Positions 46,829-60,400 of a stretch of DNA of 64,000 bases are shown piece by piece. The DNA lies in NCBI RefSeq assembly GCF_041381155.1, contig NC_091142.1, positions 21,662,362 to 21,726,361 on the forward strand. Reading direction: 5' to 3'. The position numbers were made by a program, and so were the translations under genes. Each line of letters opens with the position of its first letter. The first letter of the stretch is position 1. The stretch is from Argopecten irradians (lineage: Eukaryota > Mollusca > Bivalvia > Pectinida > Pectinidae). The notes under the pieces are model-generated. The model searched no databases, was not told where the DNA came from, and saw only the letters and a list, made by a program, of their open reading frames with translations.

Positions 46829-46990
46829 CTCGAGCGCCTGGACTCTACTTTCGTTTCAATTTCAAAGCGCCTCACACTCAGAGACCGTGATCATTTAAGG
46901 TTTTTTTTCCGAAGGACAATGCACATGATCGGGCCGGATTGGACAGGATTAGGCAGAATCATTGACTGTTATATAATAAATATGAGGTTT
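46829..46990 (-). promoter_or_regulatory. Putative promoter and non-coding exon 1 of CARD-death-domain copy 2
   Basis: Homologous to 21404-21560, with a conserved donor-like GAG|GTTTGT. Flanking homology extends to about 46510 (CTTTGGGATATGAAAT, CAAGTTTCTACGCCTCTT). If it serves copy 2, that gene spans about 19 kb with a 13-kb first intron. Confidence 0.45.
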
Positions 46991-46999
46991 TATCAAGTT

Positions 47000-48571
47000 A
47001 TCGTTATCAACGTCCTATTTACAATCGTGGCCATTTAATATAGAGCGTTTGGTTTTGATACAGAGGAAAACATGTGCTTAACATTTTTACATATATCAAG
47101 TTCATTTTTGCTGTAAAATCTTTTGAAGGTTCACTAATACTGTTACAAAAAATTAAAAATTGGAATTGTGACACTATCTTATACATAATAAACTTTTAAA
47201 GTGAAGTTTAGGAAGTATAGTTGCAAAATATTAGAAAAAAAAGTTAAGTCATCAAACGTTTTGTATACACGTACAGCGTTTTAATCTGTTAAAACTGTGA
47301 AAAGGGTTGTTGTGATCTTCATAAATTTATGGGTTAGGAGTAACGAATGCCGCTATTCTTATCAAATCAAATGGATGACAGTGGGCTTCGCATATACTAT
47401 TATAACCAGATATGTCCAATTATGCAAATAATAATATTTATAAGATAACTAATTTCGAAGATATTGCTTGAGTTGTTAAAGTGTCTCATGGTCAGCTCGA
47501 AACTGCCCATCGTCAATGTAAATCTCACGTAGTGACAATATCTATAATGTATTTGATTCACACATTACACACAACACACCGCATTACAGTGGAATGCGTA
47601 TCTAAGTCGTTCGGGACTGTGCCTTGGCGGATCGGTTCAAAACCACATATTCACCAGTGAATAGGTTTCAACAGTCGTAATAGCGCGTTTATTCGGCTCG
47701 GGAATAGTGTCATGTCTAATCTAGTGTGGCGGTGTTCCATTAGTATACACAAGAGATAAGTCTAACTGATCGCAAGGCGGAGTTTACCTGATTTATAACT
47801 GTTGGACATTCACTCAATTGCGTACGGCAATATTGCAATTCTGTCAAGAACATGCTAAAAACATTTGGCAATTACAAAATACCGTAAATATAAAAACAGC
47901 ATTACATGTATGTATAATTAGCCGATTGACCTACATGTACCCATAGCCATAGTCACAGGTTTTAAAGTGAGTTGAAATTGGTATCTATAACTTGATAATA
48001 CTATTTTATTTGCAAATCACTCATGGCGGCATAGCTAGAGAGTACGTTACTTTATACGCAACGCGTACAGGTATATATCCCCAAACGTCAAATTTTATGC
48101 TTTCTTGAACTACAAATAGAGTGTTTTTTAGACACAACTTATCATAGGGTTTGAATAGAAATTCTACATAAGCATACCTTTAAACATTTACAATTCAAAC
48201 AACTAACAATTAGACGTTGGGATGTCTCGCTTCCGGATGAAACATCTATCATTAGGCAAAAAATGTCTGTTTTAGGGTTACCCGACCGACCCTAATTTTT
48301 TACTCCCCCGACCCTAATTTTTTGTACCTAAAAGGATACTCCTATTAATAGTTTTACGCTAGGCCAATCTAATCTGTTTAATACCTTCTTTCTTAGTCAA
48401 ATCTCCAATTATTCATTGTTAAATAAAGAGTCAAGAGTAAAAGACACTTAATGTTTAAATCATTTTATTGATAAATAGGAGCTATATATCTGTTTAGTAA
48501 ACAGCTCGCTATTGCATCTGAACTTGACAAAAAAAAAATATAAATATTACATGTATATACAAAAAATTTTT
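47000..48571. other. Gene-free interval
   Basis: AT-rich sequence without recognised coding signal. A short repeat of CCGACCCTAATTTTT occurs twice at 48280-48325. Confidence 0.4.
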
Positions 48572-48967
48572 TTAAAGATGCTCCACCGCTGACAAATGGT
48601 ATTTTTTCACAATATCAAAAACAGTGAGCAGGACGATTTAGTATTCTTTCTTCAGTTACAAAAGTGTTACTTTAATTTTACACCGTTTACCACCATTGAA
48701 ATGTTTGAGCATTCTAATTTTAACTTCAAGTTATAAAATATAAAAATAATTAATTGCATCCCGGAAAAATTCGTGCTACTATATCCTCATATATGGAATG
48801 AAGTACTGATTGCGCATGTTACCAAAGCGAAGTAAATTAATTATTTATATCTTATGTTTTTGTGTTAATATTATACATACATACACACGAGTTTTCAAAC
48901 ACTATTTTTGATTTCATATATGATGAATTATCATTTATGCTTTGTCGGCTGGTGCGAGCATCTTTAA
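48572..48967. mobile_element. Complete TIR element (MITE), TTAAAGATGCTC family
   Basis: It starts TTAAAGATGCTCCACCGCTG and ends, in inverted form, GCTGGTGCGAGCATCTTTAA; 396 bp, non-coding. It shows the full extent of the family whose fragments lie in copies A and B. Confidence 0.7.
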
Positions 48968-49329
48968 TATCGCTACCTTCCGACCCTTTTTTATGATGCC
49001 AATGTAACACCTAAACAAACATATTTTTTTAGTTTTATATATACAGCTATAACCGTGTATGTTTCCAGGGAACGTTTTACGAAGCTATCAAGATATAGTG
49101 TTGTTGTCTCTTTTGTTGGTTATATGGTACTATTGAATTAAAAAAACATGTTTGAAACTTTTATCTCCAAGTGTATGCTAACAAATCTTTGGTACAAAAG
49201 GTGTGACCAAGTCAAATCAGTAGATTTCTTTGAAGTCAACATTGTTTGCGCTTACACCACATGGAGTCTAACCAATCGAGGCAACTTCCCAGAGATTTCA
49301 TTGGCTGTCGTAACAGAATGTTACAACAT

Positions 49330-49448
49330 TTGAGGGAGGAGTCTAATCCGGACGATTGAACGCAGTTCACTGTAACATGGGACGGCCGTCCTTACATGAC
49401 CCTGGCTGTTAATAGGACGTTAATTAATCAATCAAACAAACAAACAAA
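49330..49448 (+). mobile_element. SINE 3' end with A-rich tail
   Basis: TGACCCTGGCTGTTAATAGG ACGTTAATTAATCAAT followed by AAACAAACAAACAAAA. This is the shared tail module in the forward orientation with its terminal simple repeat, showing which end is 3'. Confidence 0.65.
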
Positions 49449-50726
49449 ACCATTAATTCGAAATCATGCAATTACACTACCACATGATATTTTTATTCAT
49501 TTTCGACTTAAGTATGAACTCATGTTTTCCAAAAATGTTCTATTTTTGATTGTAGTAAATCAGAAAAAAGTTCATAGGAAATTTGACATTTTGGCCTGAT
49601 CTTTCAGCAGTAATGTAAAGTTTCCTATAACTTAAATCCTCGGCACTGCATGTGCGTGTGTGTCTCCAACTCAAAGATGGATAAATTAAAGATATCTTTT
49701 TAGGTCATTTATTCTTTATATTGGTAATTACTCAAATTAACTTACATGCGTTTCTCTATACAAAAATAAAGATTTTCAATAGCAATTACAACTTTTGTCG
49801 AAGTTGATGAATATGCAGATCTTTATCTAAGAGTATTGAGCATATTGGCTAGGAATACGCAGATCATTGTGTAAGTCACAGCGCATTACAGTAAGCACTA
49901 ATACTTTATTTAACTGTTAGTATTGTCGAATTGACTTATGTCATATATATAGTGATAGTAGATGATTAAATAAGTACATGTACATTTGTCTTTACACCTA
50001 CAACGCCAGTGTGAAATGAGTACATATGTAGCGCTTACTTAACTAGGTTCAGACATGAAGCCTAAGTATGCTCTGCAATTTCATTTCACAATTTAAAGTG
50101 TTGTTAGTAATTGTAGAGTGACTTCTGAAGATATCATCGTACATTTGTTCATCTAAACACACATGTACGGAAGCCCTGGAAATAAGTATTAAGTGATAAC
50201 AAATAAGTATTAAGTGTTAAGAAATAAGTCAGAAACTAATAACTAAAAAGTCCCTCCAGGGCTTCCGTTTAGTACGAGGTGTTGTAATTAAATTTGAAAA
50301 ATGCATCATACATTTTTGTCTGTGCCTTTGAATGAAATTTCACAATTTAAATCATCAAATCTTCAATTTCAATAGATTACTGAAGAAATCATAACCAACG
50401 TATCAAAAAAGTAACGCTTAGTTATGGCATATATAGTTTTAAGGAAATTTGATTTAGTCGAGGCCGATCAAATACATATTTGACCAAATATATTAATGTA
50501 AATTAATTACACGAAGCATCTAAAAAGAGAACAAGCAAAGCATATGGTTCATCTACTACAAAACGATTGTAATTCTTCAGTACAAATCGAGGCAATATCA
50601 GCTTCAACAGATAAAAACTGATAGCTATCATTCGTTGGAAGACACATTTGGTAGTCATTTTTATGCTGAAATGGTATGTGTTTATCTCACTTCAAATTAG
50701 GGTATTCATCAGTTCCAATCGAAACA

Positions 50727-51478
50727 GAGTTGGTACAATTAGTTGAATCAGACTTCTCTAATCGAAACAGAAATGTTACAATTGGATGCGTCATACTTCT
50801 CTAATCGAAACAGAGATGGTACAATTGGATGCGCCAGACTTCTCTAATCGAAACAAAGAGACGGTACAATTAGTTGATCAGACTTCTCAAATCGAAACAG
50901 AAATGTTACAATTGGATGCGGTCATACTTCTCTAATCGAAACAGAGACGGTACAATTGGATGCGCCAGACTTCTCTAATCGAAACAGAGATGGTACAATT
51001 GGATGCGCCAGACTTCTCTAATCGAAACAAAGATGGTACAATTAGTTGAATCAGACTTCTCTAATCGAAACAGAATTTTCAATTAGTTGAATCAGACTTC
51101 TCTAATCGAAACAGAATTTTACAATTAGTTTGAATCAGACTTCTCTAATCGAAACAGAGATGGTACAATTGGATGCATCAGACTTCTCTAATCGAAACAG
51201 AGATGTTACAATTGGATGCGCCAGACTTCTATAAATCGAAACAGAGATGGTACAATTGGATGCGCCAGGACTTCTCTAAATCGAAACAGAGTTGTTACAA
51301 TTAGTTGAATCAGACTTCTCTAATCGAAAACAGGAGATGGTACAATTAGATGCATCAGACTTCTCTAATCGAAAACAGAGGATGGTACAATTGGATGCAA
51401 TCAGACTTCTCTATCGAAACAGAGATGGTACAATTAGTTGAATCAGACTTCTCTAATCGAAAAAGAGATGTTACAATT
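50727..51478. repeat. 43-bp minisatellite, about 17 copies
   Basis: Unit GACTTCTCTAATCGAAACAG + AGATGGTACAATTGGATGCG + CCA, alternating with an ATTAGTTGAATCA variant. Single-base indels are common. It ends six bases before the ABCG stop codon, so it lies in or replaces the 3' UTR. Confidence 0.9.
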
Positions 51479-51483
51479 CAAAG

Positions 51484-54400
51484 TTATGTCCGTTTCCATC
51501 TCAAGGCGTAGTAACCAAGGATACGTAGGATAACAATGGATATTATTGTTGTAGACAGATAGCAGTAGAGAGGTAGATCGATTCCGACTCCTGCCAAAAT
51601 GTCATGTGATGTCACGACCTCTGTCTCGTTCAAAGCACACGAGGGTAAGATGTAAAAACTGGTCTCGTTGCATCTAAAATAAAAGAGTATTCCATTGAAA
51701 CGTTATTGATACTGCTAGTATTTGATTATATGCAAAAAAAGGGAGTATAATCTTTTTTTGCGACTACTTATAACTCTTTTAAAATTACAAAAAGCAACGT
51801 TCCCATTGGGATCGCACCAGGAAATGTAAACGTGTCTTTAGATTTAGTTTGTTATGTATAAATGTCATTTTAAATTAGAAAATTGAAATAATGACGTTTT
51901 CTCTGTCATAAAGCCTAAGGCTTTATGTTCTGTTTTTTTTAATATAGATACATTGTATTCTTCATATACTTACCTGATACTGTTTCATGTCCTTCAACAG
52001 GATTATTCATGGTGGAGGCGTAAGGGTAGTGGATCAGCGAAATGTATTTAGCCCAAACTAACCAAGATGGCGGATGGATGTTGTAGAAACCACCTAGACA
52101 GAGAAACTATATTTAAATGTTCTTGGATGACACATCCCATTTCTAAATAACAGCATCTCTGCATTCCCAACATACTTGGTTTAACGGTTTTCCAATATTC
52201 AACTAAATCGATAGATATACATTAGAATCATCTTTTCGTACTTAAAAAAAGCGTAGAATTTGTGCTGTGATTGTGGGAAAGGCACATTTTCTGTAAAAAT
52301 GCCCACTGCTTACTTTATAATGTGACTTGAAGTTCGAAATGTCTATCATGTGCAAGTTATTGTAACGTTAGAAGGCGGATGAAGGTTTACTACATGGTGT
52401 GGTTGACATGTCATTATACTACATTTGCGGTATCATAAAACTGTTAATTTAAAACACGTTCATACCCAAGCTCAAGGTGAGGCCAGAGTATGGAAAAAAC
52501 AATGAACCATTAGCAACTCTGGCCCAGGATGCTAAACGGCTGCTTAGATTGGTATACGTACCCTGCAGCACCCGCTGAGGTTAGACACAGTTTAGGGTAC
52601 AGGCATTTTTCAGAACTTAGCTAAATGACCAAAACATGGAATGGACAGTATGACAAACCTAGCACTTAAGTTTGGGGCTTTCATGGTAAATCCTAATAAA
52701 GGCGTTTTGAACTCCTCAATCTCAGACAATTTACAATTGTAAATGAGGAGTAGACAACTCCTGATTAAATCTCAAGGTCCAAGAGTGAATGGAGAGCAGA
52801 TAGAGTTTACTGAGGAGAGTGGAGGATATAGAGAATAAAGCCAAAACTGAAGACAGACAAACAAGGTAAATGCGCCCACCCAGGGTGAGAGAAATTGTTT
52901 CATGTATCATATGCCTGGACATAGGACAGCAGATTGTAAAAGGGTCAGTTTTTTATAACTGCAAGAACCGTCAAGGTCAATGGACCAGACAAGGTCAAAT
53001 ACTCGATGGTCAACGATTGGACAGATGGCAGGGGGCTGAAATACATTAAACCAGTAGTGGCTGAGTCTGAGAGTCATGTCTCAGCCGGGGAGGATAGTCA
53101 GTGGACCAAACTATATTTCAGTGCATTCATGGTCTTTCCATGACGCCTGTCTATGAGGAATCTTTGGCTAACATTGACGAAATGGCCGTTATATAGATAA
53201 CAAATGACGACTCTTAAGATCTTTGGATGTAACTGTTAACCGGTTTCGACGTCGCCACAACAGCGTCATAAACTCTATAAATCATCCAATCAGAACAGAC
53301 GTTATATCAACATCACTTTAGGATGAGCCACTCTATACAAATATAACGTTCGAGTGGTTTACAGTAGTATTACTACACATAATACATTTTTTTTTTATTT
53401 ATGCATATTACTAACAATAACAGTTAATAGACCTATATTACTAACGCTTTTCGCTACACAAATCATAGCCAAAATACAGAAAACAATCACAAGACCCTAA
53501 AGAGAGAAACGTATAGCTTAGAGATAAAATTTCTATATGAATACTGTACCTAGGAGAAGACCGCCTATATTGAAGCAGTCCATTACCAGCACACTAACGG
53601 TCAGGTTGCTGATACAAACTCCTATAATGTGCGCTACACCCTAAAAGTAAGGAAAAAAAATGACGTCAGGAAAGAGCACATAACTTCTGTCAGAAAATTG
53701 CAACTGTCTTATTTTTGCACAGAAACATTTATATTAATTTCGTTGTATTTTTCCAGATCAAGTTATTATTCGAAATAGTTGTACTTATGGAAAGCGACTT
53801 GCATATATTTCAGTTATTCCAGTACCAAGTAAGCTTAATATTTAATTATCCGACAGCTTTTGTCTCAATCTTCAGGCACGTCAAGGAGATAACATTATCC
53901 AGTGTATGGATTTTCCAGCTTAATTTTGTAATCATGTGAATGACCTTGGCCACCAGTCATGGTGTTAGGAGGCAGATAGGCTACACTCTTTAGATTACTT
54001 CACTACGATACCTAGATACCTGATATTGGGTCTGCATCATGCTCAAATGAAGGGTTACCAGGTTTGTTCAAATATGCATGAGAGCGCTAGAAAAGTGAGT
54101 CCCTGTCCAAAGATACAGTCCAGGATCCCCGTTGGTTCCAAAGAAGGGTCAGAGGTCATCTACATCACGGCTTTCAGACCGGCATATACAGACCAGGATC
54201 CCCGTTAGTTCCCAAGAAGAATTATAGAGGTCATCTACATCACGGCTTTCAGACCGGCAGACACAGACCAGGATCCCCGTTGGTTCCAAAGAAGGTTTAG
54301 AGGTCGTTTACATCATGGCTTTCAGACCGGCAGACATAGACCAGGATTCCCGTTGGTTCCAAAGAAGGTTTAGAGGTAGTTTACATCATGGCTTTCAGAC

Positions 54401-57400
54401 CGGCAGACATAGACCAGGATTCCCGTTGGTTCCAAAGAAGGTTTAGAGGTCGTTTACATCATGGCTTTCAGACCGGCACTCAAGCAGTTACCACCACCTA
54501 CTGCCAGTCTATGTCAGCCTGAATCGGTTACATGATTAATGGTCAATCCCTGTGTCATGTGACTGGATTCAGTCGCATGACTTATGGTTAATATCTGGGT
54601 CACGTGACTGATCCCAGTCCAGGTTAGTCTTTAGCTCCTAACTGATTACAGTTAGATGGTTAGTAAGATGGTTTCATGTCCGGGAGCTGGTTATGGGTAG
54701 AAATTAATTATTTTTTCATGTTAATATTCATTTCATTGATTTCAATATCTGTACTCTCATATTGCTGAGGAATGATGATGAAGCCCAATTAATTAAAGAC
54801 AAAGTACTGTAATTGCACTTCGTTCGAATAGAAGAATTATTCAAAGTGTTAATGTAGTCCCGCAGAGTTCGGGGTTTAAACGGGCTATGTATGGATTCGA
54901 CCCATTTCGTCAAATCCATTAATTTTTATTTAAGTTTTAAAAGATTAAGAATTTTTATTTAAAATACAAGTTTTTCGTTATCGATGATTCAATTATAACG
55001 GAAGTTTTCTAACTGTGTACGCCTTACGTTGCTATGGTAATCATCCGAAATATACATGGTCGTTTTCCTAAGAAACAATAGAATGCAATCGTGATAAAAC
55101 TTCATATTTACTGCGAATATGTAGGCACTTAAGATAATCTTTAGGGTAAATCTCACATCAGATAACGTGGTAGGGTGTATTCTTACATCAATCTAACATC
55201 AGATAACGTGGTAGGGTGTATTCTTACATCATTCTAACATCAGATAACGTGGTAGGGTGTATTCTTACATCAATCTAACATCAGATAACGTGGTAGGGTG
55301 TATTCTTTCATCAATCTAACATCAGATAACGTGGTAGGGTGTATTCTTACATCATTCTGACATCAGATAACGTGGTAGGGTGTATTATTACATCATTTCT
55401 AACATCAGATAACGTGGTAGGGTGTATTCTTACATCATTCTAACATCAGATAACGTGGTAGGGTGTATTCTTTACATCAATCTAACATCAGATAACGTGG
55501 TAGGGTGTATTATTACATCATTCTAACATCAGATAACGTGGTAGGGTGTATTCTTACATCAATCTAACATCAGATAACGTGGTAGGGTGTATTCTTACAT
55601 CATTCTAACATCAGATAACGTGGTAGGGTGTATTCTTACATCAATCTAACATCAGATAACGTGGTAGGGTGTATTCTTTCATCAATCTAACATCAGATAA
55701 CGTGGTAGGGTGCATTCTTACATCATTCTGACATCAGATAACGTGGTAGGGTGTATTATTACATCATTCTAACATCAGATAACGTGGTAGGGTGTATTCT
55801 TACATCATTCTAACATCAGATAACGTGGTAGGGTGTATTCTTACATCAATCTAACATCAGATAACGTGGTAGGGTGTATTATTACATCATTCTAACATCA
55901 GATAACGTGGTAGGGTGTATTATTACATCATTCTAACATCAGATAACGTGGTAGGGTGTATTCTTACATCAATCTAACATCAGATAACGTGGTAGGGTGT
56001 ATTCTTACATCATTCTAACATCAGATAACGTGGTAGGGTGTATTCTTACATCAATCTAACATCAGATAACGTGGTAGGGTGTATTCTTTCATCAATCTAA
56101 CATCAGATAACGTGGTAGGGTGCATTCTTACATCATTCTGACATCAGATAACGTGGTAGGGTGTATTATTACATCATTCTAACATCAGATAACGTGGTAG
56201 GGTGTATTCTTACATCATTCTAACATCAGATAACGTGGTAGGGTGTATTCTTACATCAATCTAACATCAGATAACGTGGTAGGGTGTATTATTACATCAT
56301 TCTAACATCAGATAACGTGGTAGGGTGTATTCTTACATCATTCTAACATCAGATAACGTGGTAGGGTGTATTCTTACATCATTCTAACATCAGATAACGT
56401 GGTAGGGTATATTCTTACATCATTCTAACATCAGATAACGCGGTAGGGTATATTCTTACATCAATTCTAACATCAGATAACGTGGTAGGGTGTATTCTTA
56501 CATCATTCTGACATCAGATAACGTGGTAGGGTGTATTCTTACATCATTCTAACATCAGATAACGTGGTAGGGTGTATTCTTACATCATTCTCTAACATCA
56601 GATAACGTGGTAGGGTGTATTATTACATCATTCTAACATCAGATAACGTGGTAGGGTGTATTCTTACATCATTCTAACATCAGATAACGTGGTAGGGTGT
56701 ATTCTTACATCATTCTAAACATCAGATAACGTGGTAGGGTATATTCTTACATCGGTGAAACAGTCTCTAGATTGAAAAACAAATCTTAAAGCCGTATAAT
56801 CCTTATCTTTCAGGGTCCGAAAAACCATGAAAATGCAGTTTCAAATGATACGAAACTATCATACAAGTTAATGATTCATTAATCTACACGAATTTCACTG
56901 AATAACATATTTGAAAATTTGGCCTATTTGGGAGATTATATATATATACATACATAGTCCTATAGTCTTTTCGGTTTTAATCCCGTTTCAGTATAAGTAA
57001 ACTTGGCATTAAACATCGATCCCAAGAGAGTGCTAAAGTGTGTGAAACATTTTCATTTCATTCGGTGTCCTTCTACTTCAATGTATTAAATAATACGAAT
57101 ATTATTTACAATGTATAAGTAAAGATATACTGATTGAAAGTCCCGTTATATTTCTAACAGCAAAAATTGAAAGTTTTACAAACTAAAATAGTTCTAAAGA
57201 TTGTTATCTTCCTTCGTTTGTTTTTCAAACGTAAGTATTTTGACAAAAATATTGAAATAAATAGAAACAGAAAACATGCGAGCCTAAAATATTCTGTGAT
57301 TGTACGATCTCGCATCGTAACTAGGTAAATCTGGCCGACAGCAATGGAGAATATAGAACATAATTTTAGTTTTGCCCTCAAGACAAATATTGTGTGTATT

Positions 57401-60400
57401 CAATTGATTTTTCTTTTTACATTATGAAATCTCTTAACTCTCATTTGCAAGCATCATATAGAAAATAATAGATAAGTATAGACTTCCCCCAGGTGCTATT
57501 TCTACTACGACGTGTGTAGTGTGCACTGCTTTGTAGCTTGCAAAACTGCTTGATTTATTAATACAAAAGCATGTATACGCAATGGACTTTTCACATGTAA
57601 CATTTTCATATGACGAATCCAAATCCATAGGCAGCCATCAAACACCCACCAAAAGATGACTATGGTTTGCTGCTACCCGACAACTTTTACTTGCGTATAC
57701 ATGTATTGAAAACATATCTGAGGTCAATATTATCATCTAAATAAGATCATCAAATGTGTTTGATTTATATATACATGTATGAGATATGTGGCACACGGAA
57801 TTGATTCTTCAATAGCAGAGAGTTTCCCCTTCTTTAATTCAAGCCTGATTCCTAGTGTACTTGCTTCGAGATAATATAGTCATTATGTTGTAAATTCTAC
57901 CATTATATTATATTTGGTAATGTTTAGAAACAAAAATGTTCAAAATAATAATCGAAGAGGCGTCAAAAGGATTCTCAATTACAAACACGTTTGTCACCCG
58001 AAGTTGTTTTTTATAACTCATTAAAATGTTTTCTATGTATCAAAATACTCGTACGCCGTTGTAATAAACTGTATACAGGTAATTCGTTTTTTAGATTGTA
58101 AGGCATAATTGAAATTTAAACTGTAAACGACTTACCTGTATCAGCAGGCAGTTAAGGATTCCGAAACCACAAAATGCAAAGTAAGCTCCCACACCTCCCA
58201 GTCCAGCAGCCCAGTAAACTGCCGTGTTAAACAATGTCGGAAACAATAGAAGAAGCGGGAGTTCACTAGTAGTCTTAGACAGATAGTAGGCGGACAGGCG
58301 ATAGGCTCCTACTGATCTCTCCTTCTTTATAACGTCGGACTCCTGGTGTACTGTAGACAATGTCATGGTCACTTAAATATCAAAGCGCAATTCACACTCC
58401 ATCGGTACAGAGTGAATTAATTCAATTTAAATCAATCCTTATGATTCTATTTACTAAAGATAAACTCTGGAAAATTCCAAATTGATTTTGGGACGTTATT
58501 TTCTATGAAAATCGTTACACCGTTGTTTGAGCTAATCAGAATCAACGTAACAAACGACGTCACTATTTTCCCTTAACGGGCTGCTAAAATGTTTTTCAGT
58601 GAAAATGTTCGTTATATGCAAAAGTAAATTATATAATCTGAAGTAAGACTTGATCCCTCTCAATAGGGAAAGATCTGAGACCCCAGGGCCATAATATTTA
58701 TAATATTTGTAAAGGACCTTTAAAAGACTCTTCGAGTATTTGATTCAAGTTTGTACATATGTAGAATTGAGAAGATGTTTGAAATTTACGTGTTGTGACA
58801 ACTTTTGCCACTTCCATAGCCCTCTAAGGGGACCATATAATTAACAATCTTATTTGCCTTAGACCATAGAAGGTTTATATAATATATAATTGAAATTGCT
58901 TCAGAAGTTCTGTTTCATTCATTTTGTTTTGTAAACATCGATATAAATTTTCTTGTGTTATTGTTGTTTTTGAGATTATTTTTATTCGGATAAGTAGTGA
59001 CATTTGAATCATTTTGATTCCATTTAGCCCAAATTCTCTGGGTCACTCAGGTCCAGGGCCAAAAAAATGTATTATTTTTGCAATGTTTGGAAAGGGCCTT
59101 AAGAACTTTTGGAGAATAAGTCGAAAATGTAAATTAATTACGGCCACACAACGGATGACGCACGACGATTGGCAAAATGTGATTAAAATACGTCACTAAG
59201 ACTTTGTTTCGGCTGACCTAAAAAGCCTACTTACAATTCCAAATCGTTGCAAATCGTATGCGAAGCCCCCAATGCAGCAAGGAGAAGAATCCCTGTTTGA
59301 AAATTATATAGATATATAAAATGGAATCAATTAATTATTTATAGATTAGTGTAATGCATATACGTTGAATTATATATAATAATTGTAAATAAAAAAACCT
59401 ATGTTATGCATTTCAAAGTAGTAAGTTTTGTGCGGGGATACAGGTACAAATATATTCATAAAGAATAAGAAACATGTCAGCCAGTGATATTAGTTTTCGA
59501 AATATATGGACGATATTTCTGTTTACATTTATAACGAATCATACATGCATATTGGATGGTTAACATGATAAATGTGAAATAATCACCATTGGTATATATT
59601 GTAATCGTGAGTTGGTATAGACTCCAAACCGGAAACATAACGTTTCAATCTCTATCCTTCACTATGACGCGGTAAATATTAAGTGTAAACGACTTTTATT
59701 AAGAATCATTAGAACAGTAAAACAAACAAAAATCTGTGAAGTTTTACTTTTTCCACATCAGAGACGCATTAATTTATCAAATATGGATATCGACCCTGGG
59801 CTTTAAATTTATAAAACCAATCTTGTTCCAAATTTTGAACAAACATACACACATTTGTTTGATTAGTTTAACGTCCTATTAACAGCCAGGATCATTTAAG
59901 GACGTGCCAAGTTTGTTGGTGGAGGAAAGCCGGAGTACCCGGAGAAAAACCACCGACCAGCGCCCAACTGCCCAACATGGGATTCGAACTCGCGACCCAG
60001 AGGTGGAGGGCATGTGGTAATATGTCGGTACATCTTAACCACTCGGCCACCGCGGCCCCAAATACACACATAAAACATATTCTAGGAGGACAAAACCTTA
60101 CCAGTCCCATTTTGTCCCGCACTGTGGTTTCCTCGTTAGCTATTTGAAAATACACAGCTCCCATTAAAACGGTCAGCAGTAGCGCATGGATGATGTCATA
60201 CTTCCGAAATATTTGTCCTTTCGACTGTTTTAGTATCCGCCAGTTGAGCATCTTGAACTGGTGAAACATAGATGTGGGCCAACGAGGATCTGTGTCGTGT
60301 TGGCCTTTCTGGGTACCGACCATGGTATTACCGTATATGGAAATCTGTGAGTCTACATGTAAGCGAAAATAACACTACAAAATGTACATAACAAGTATAC

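Noticed and set aside
50727-51478. CRISPR-like array
   Set aside because: Units are contiguous with no unique spacers and the context is a eukaryotic gene; it is a minisatellite. The same applies to the other arrays.
59862-60058. A functional tRNA gene
   Set aside because: A- and B-box motifs are present, but the rest does not fold as a tRNA and is continuous with a SINE body and tail.
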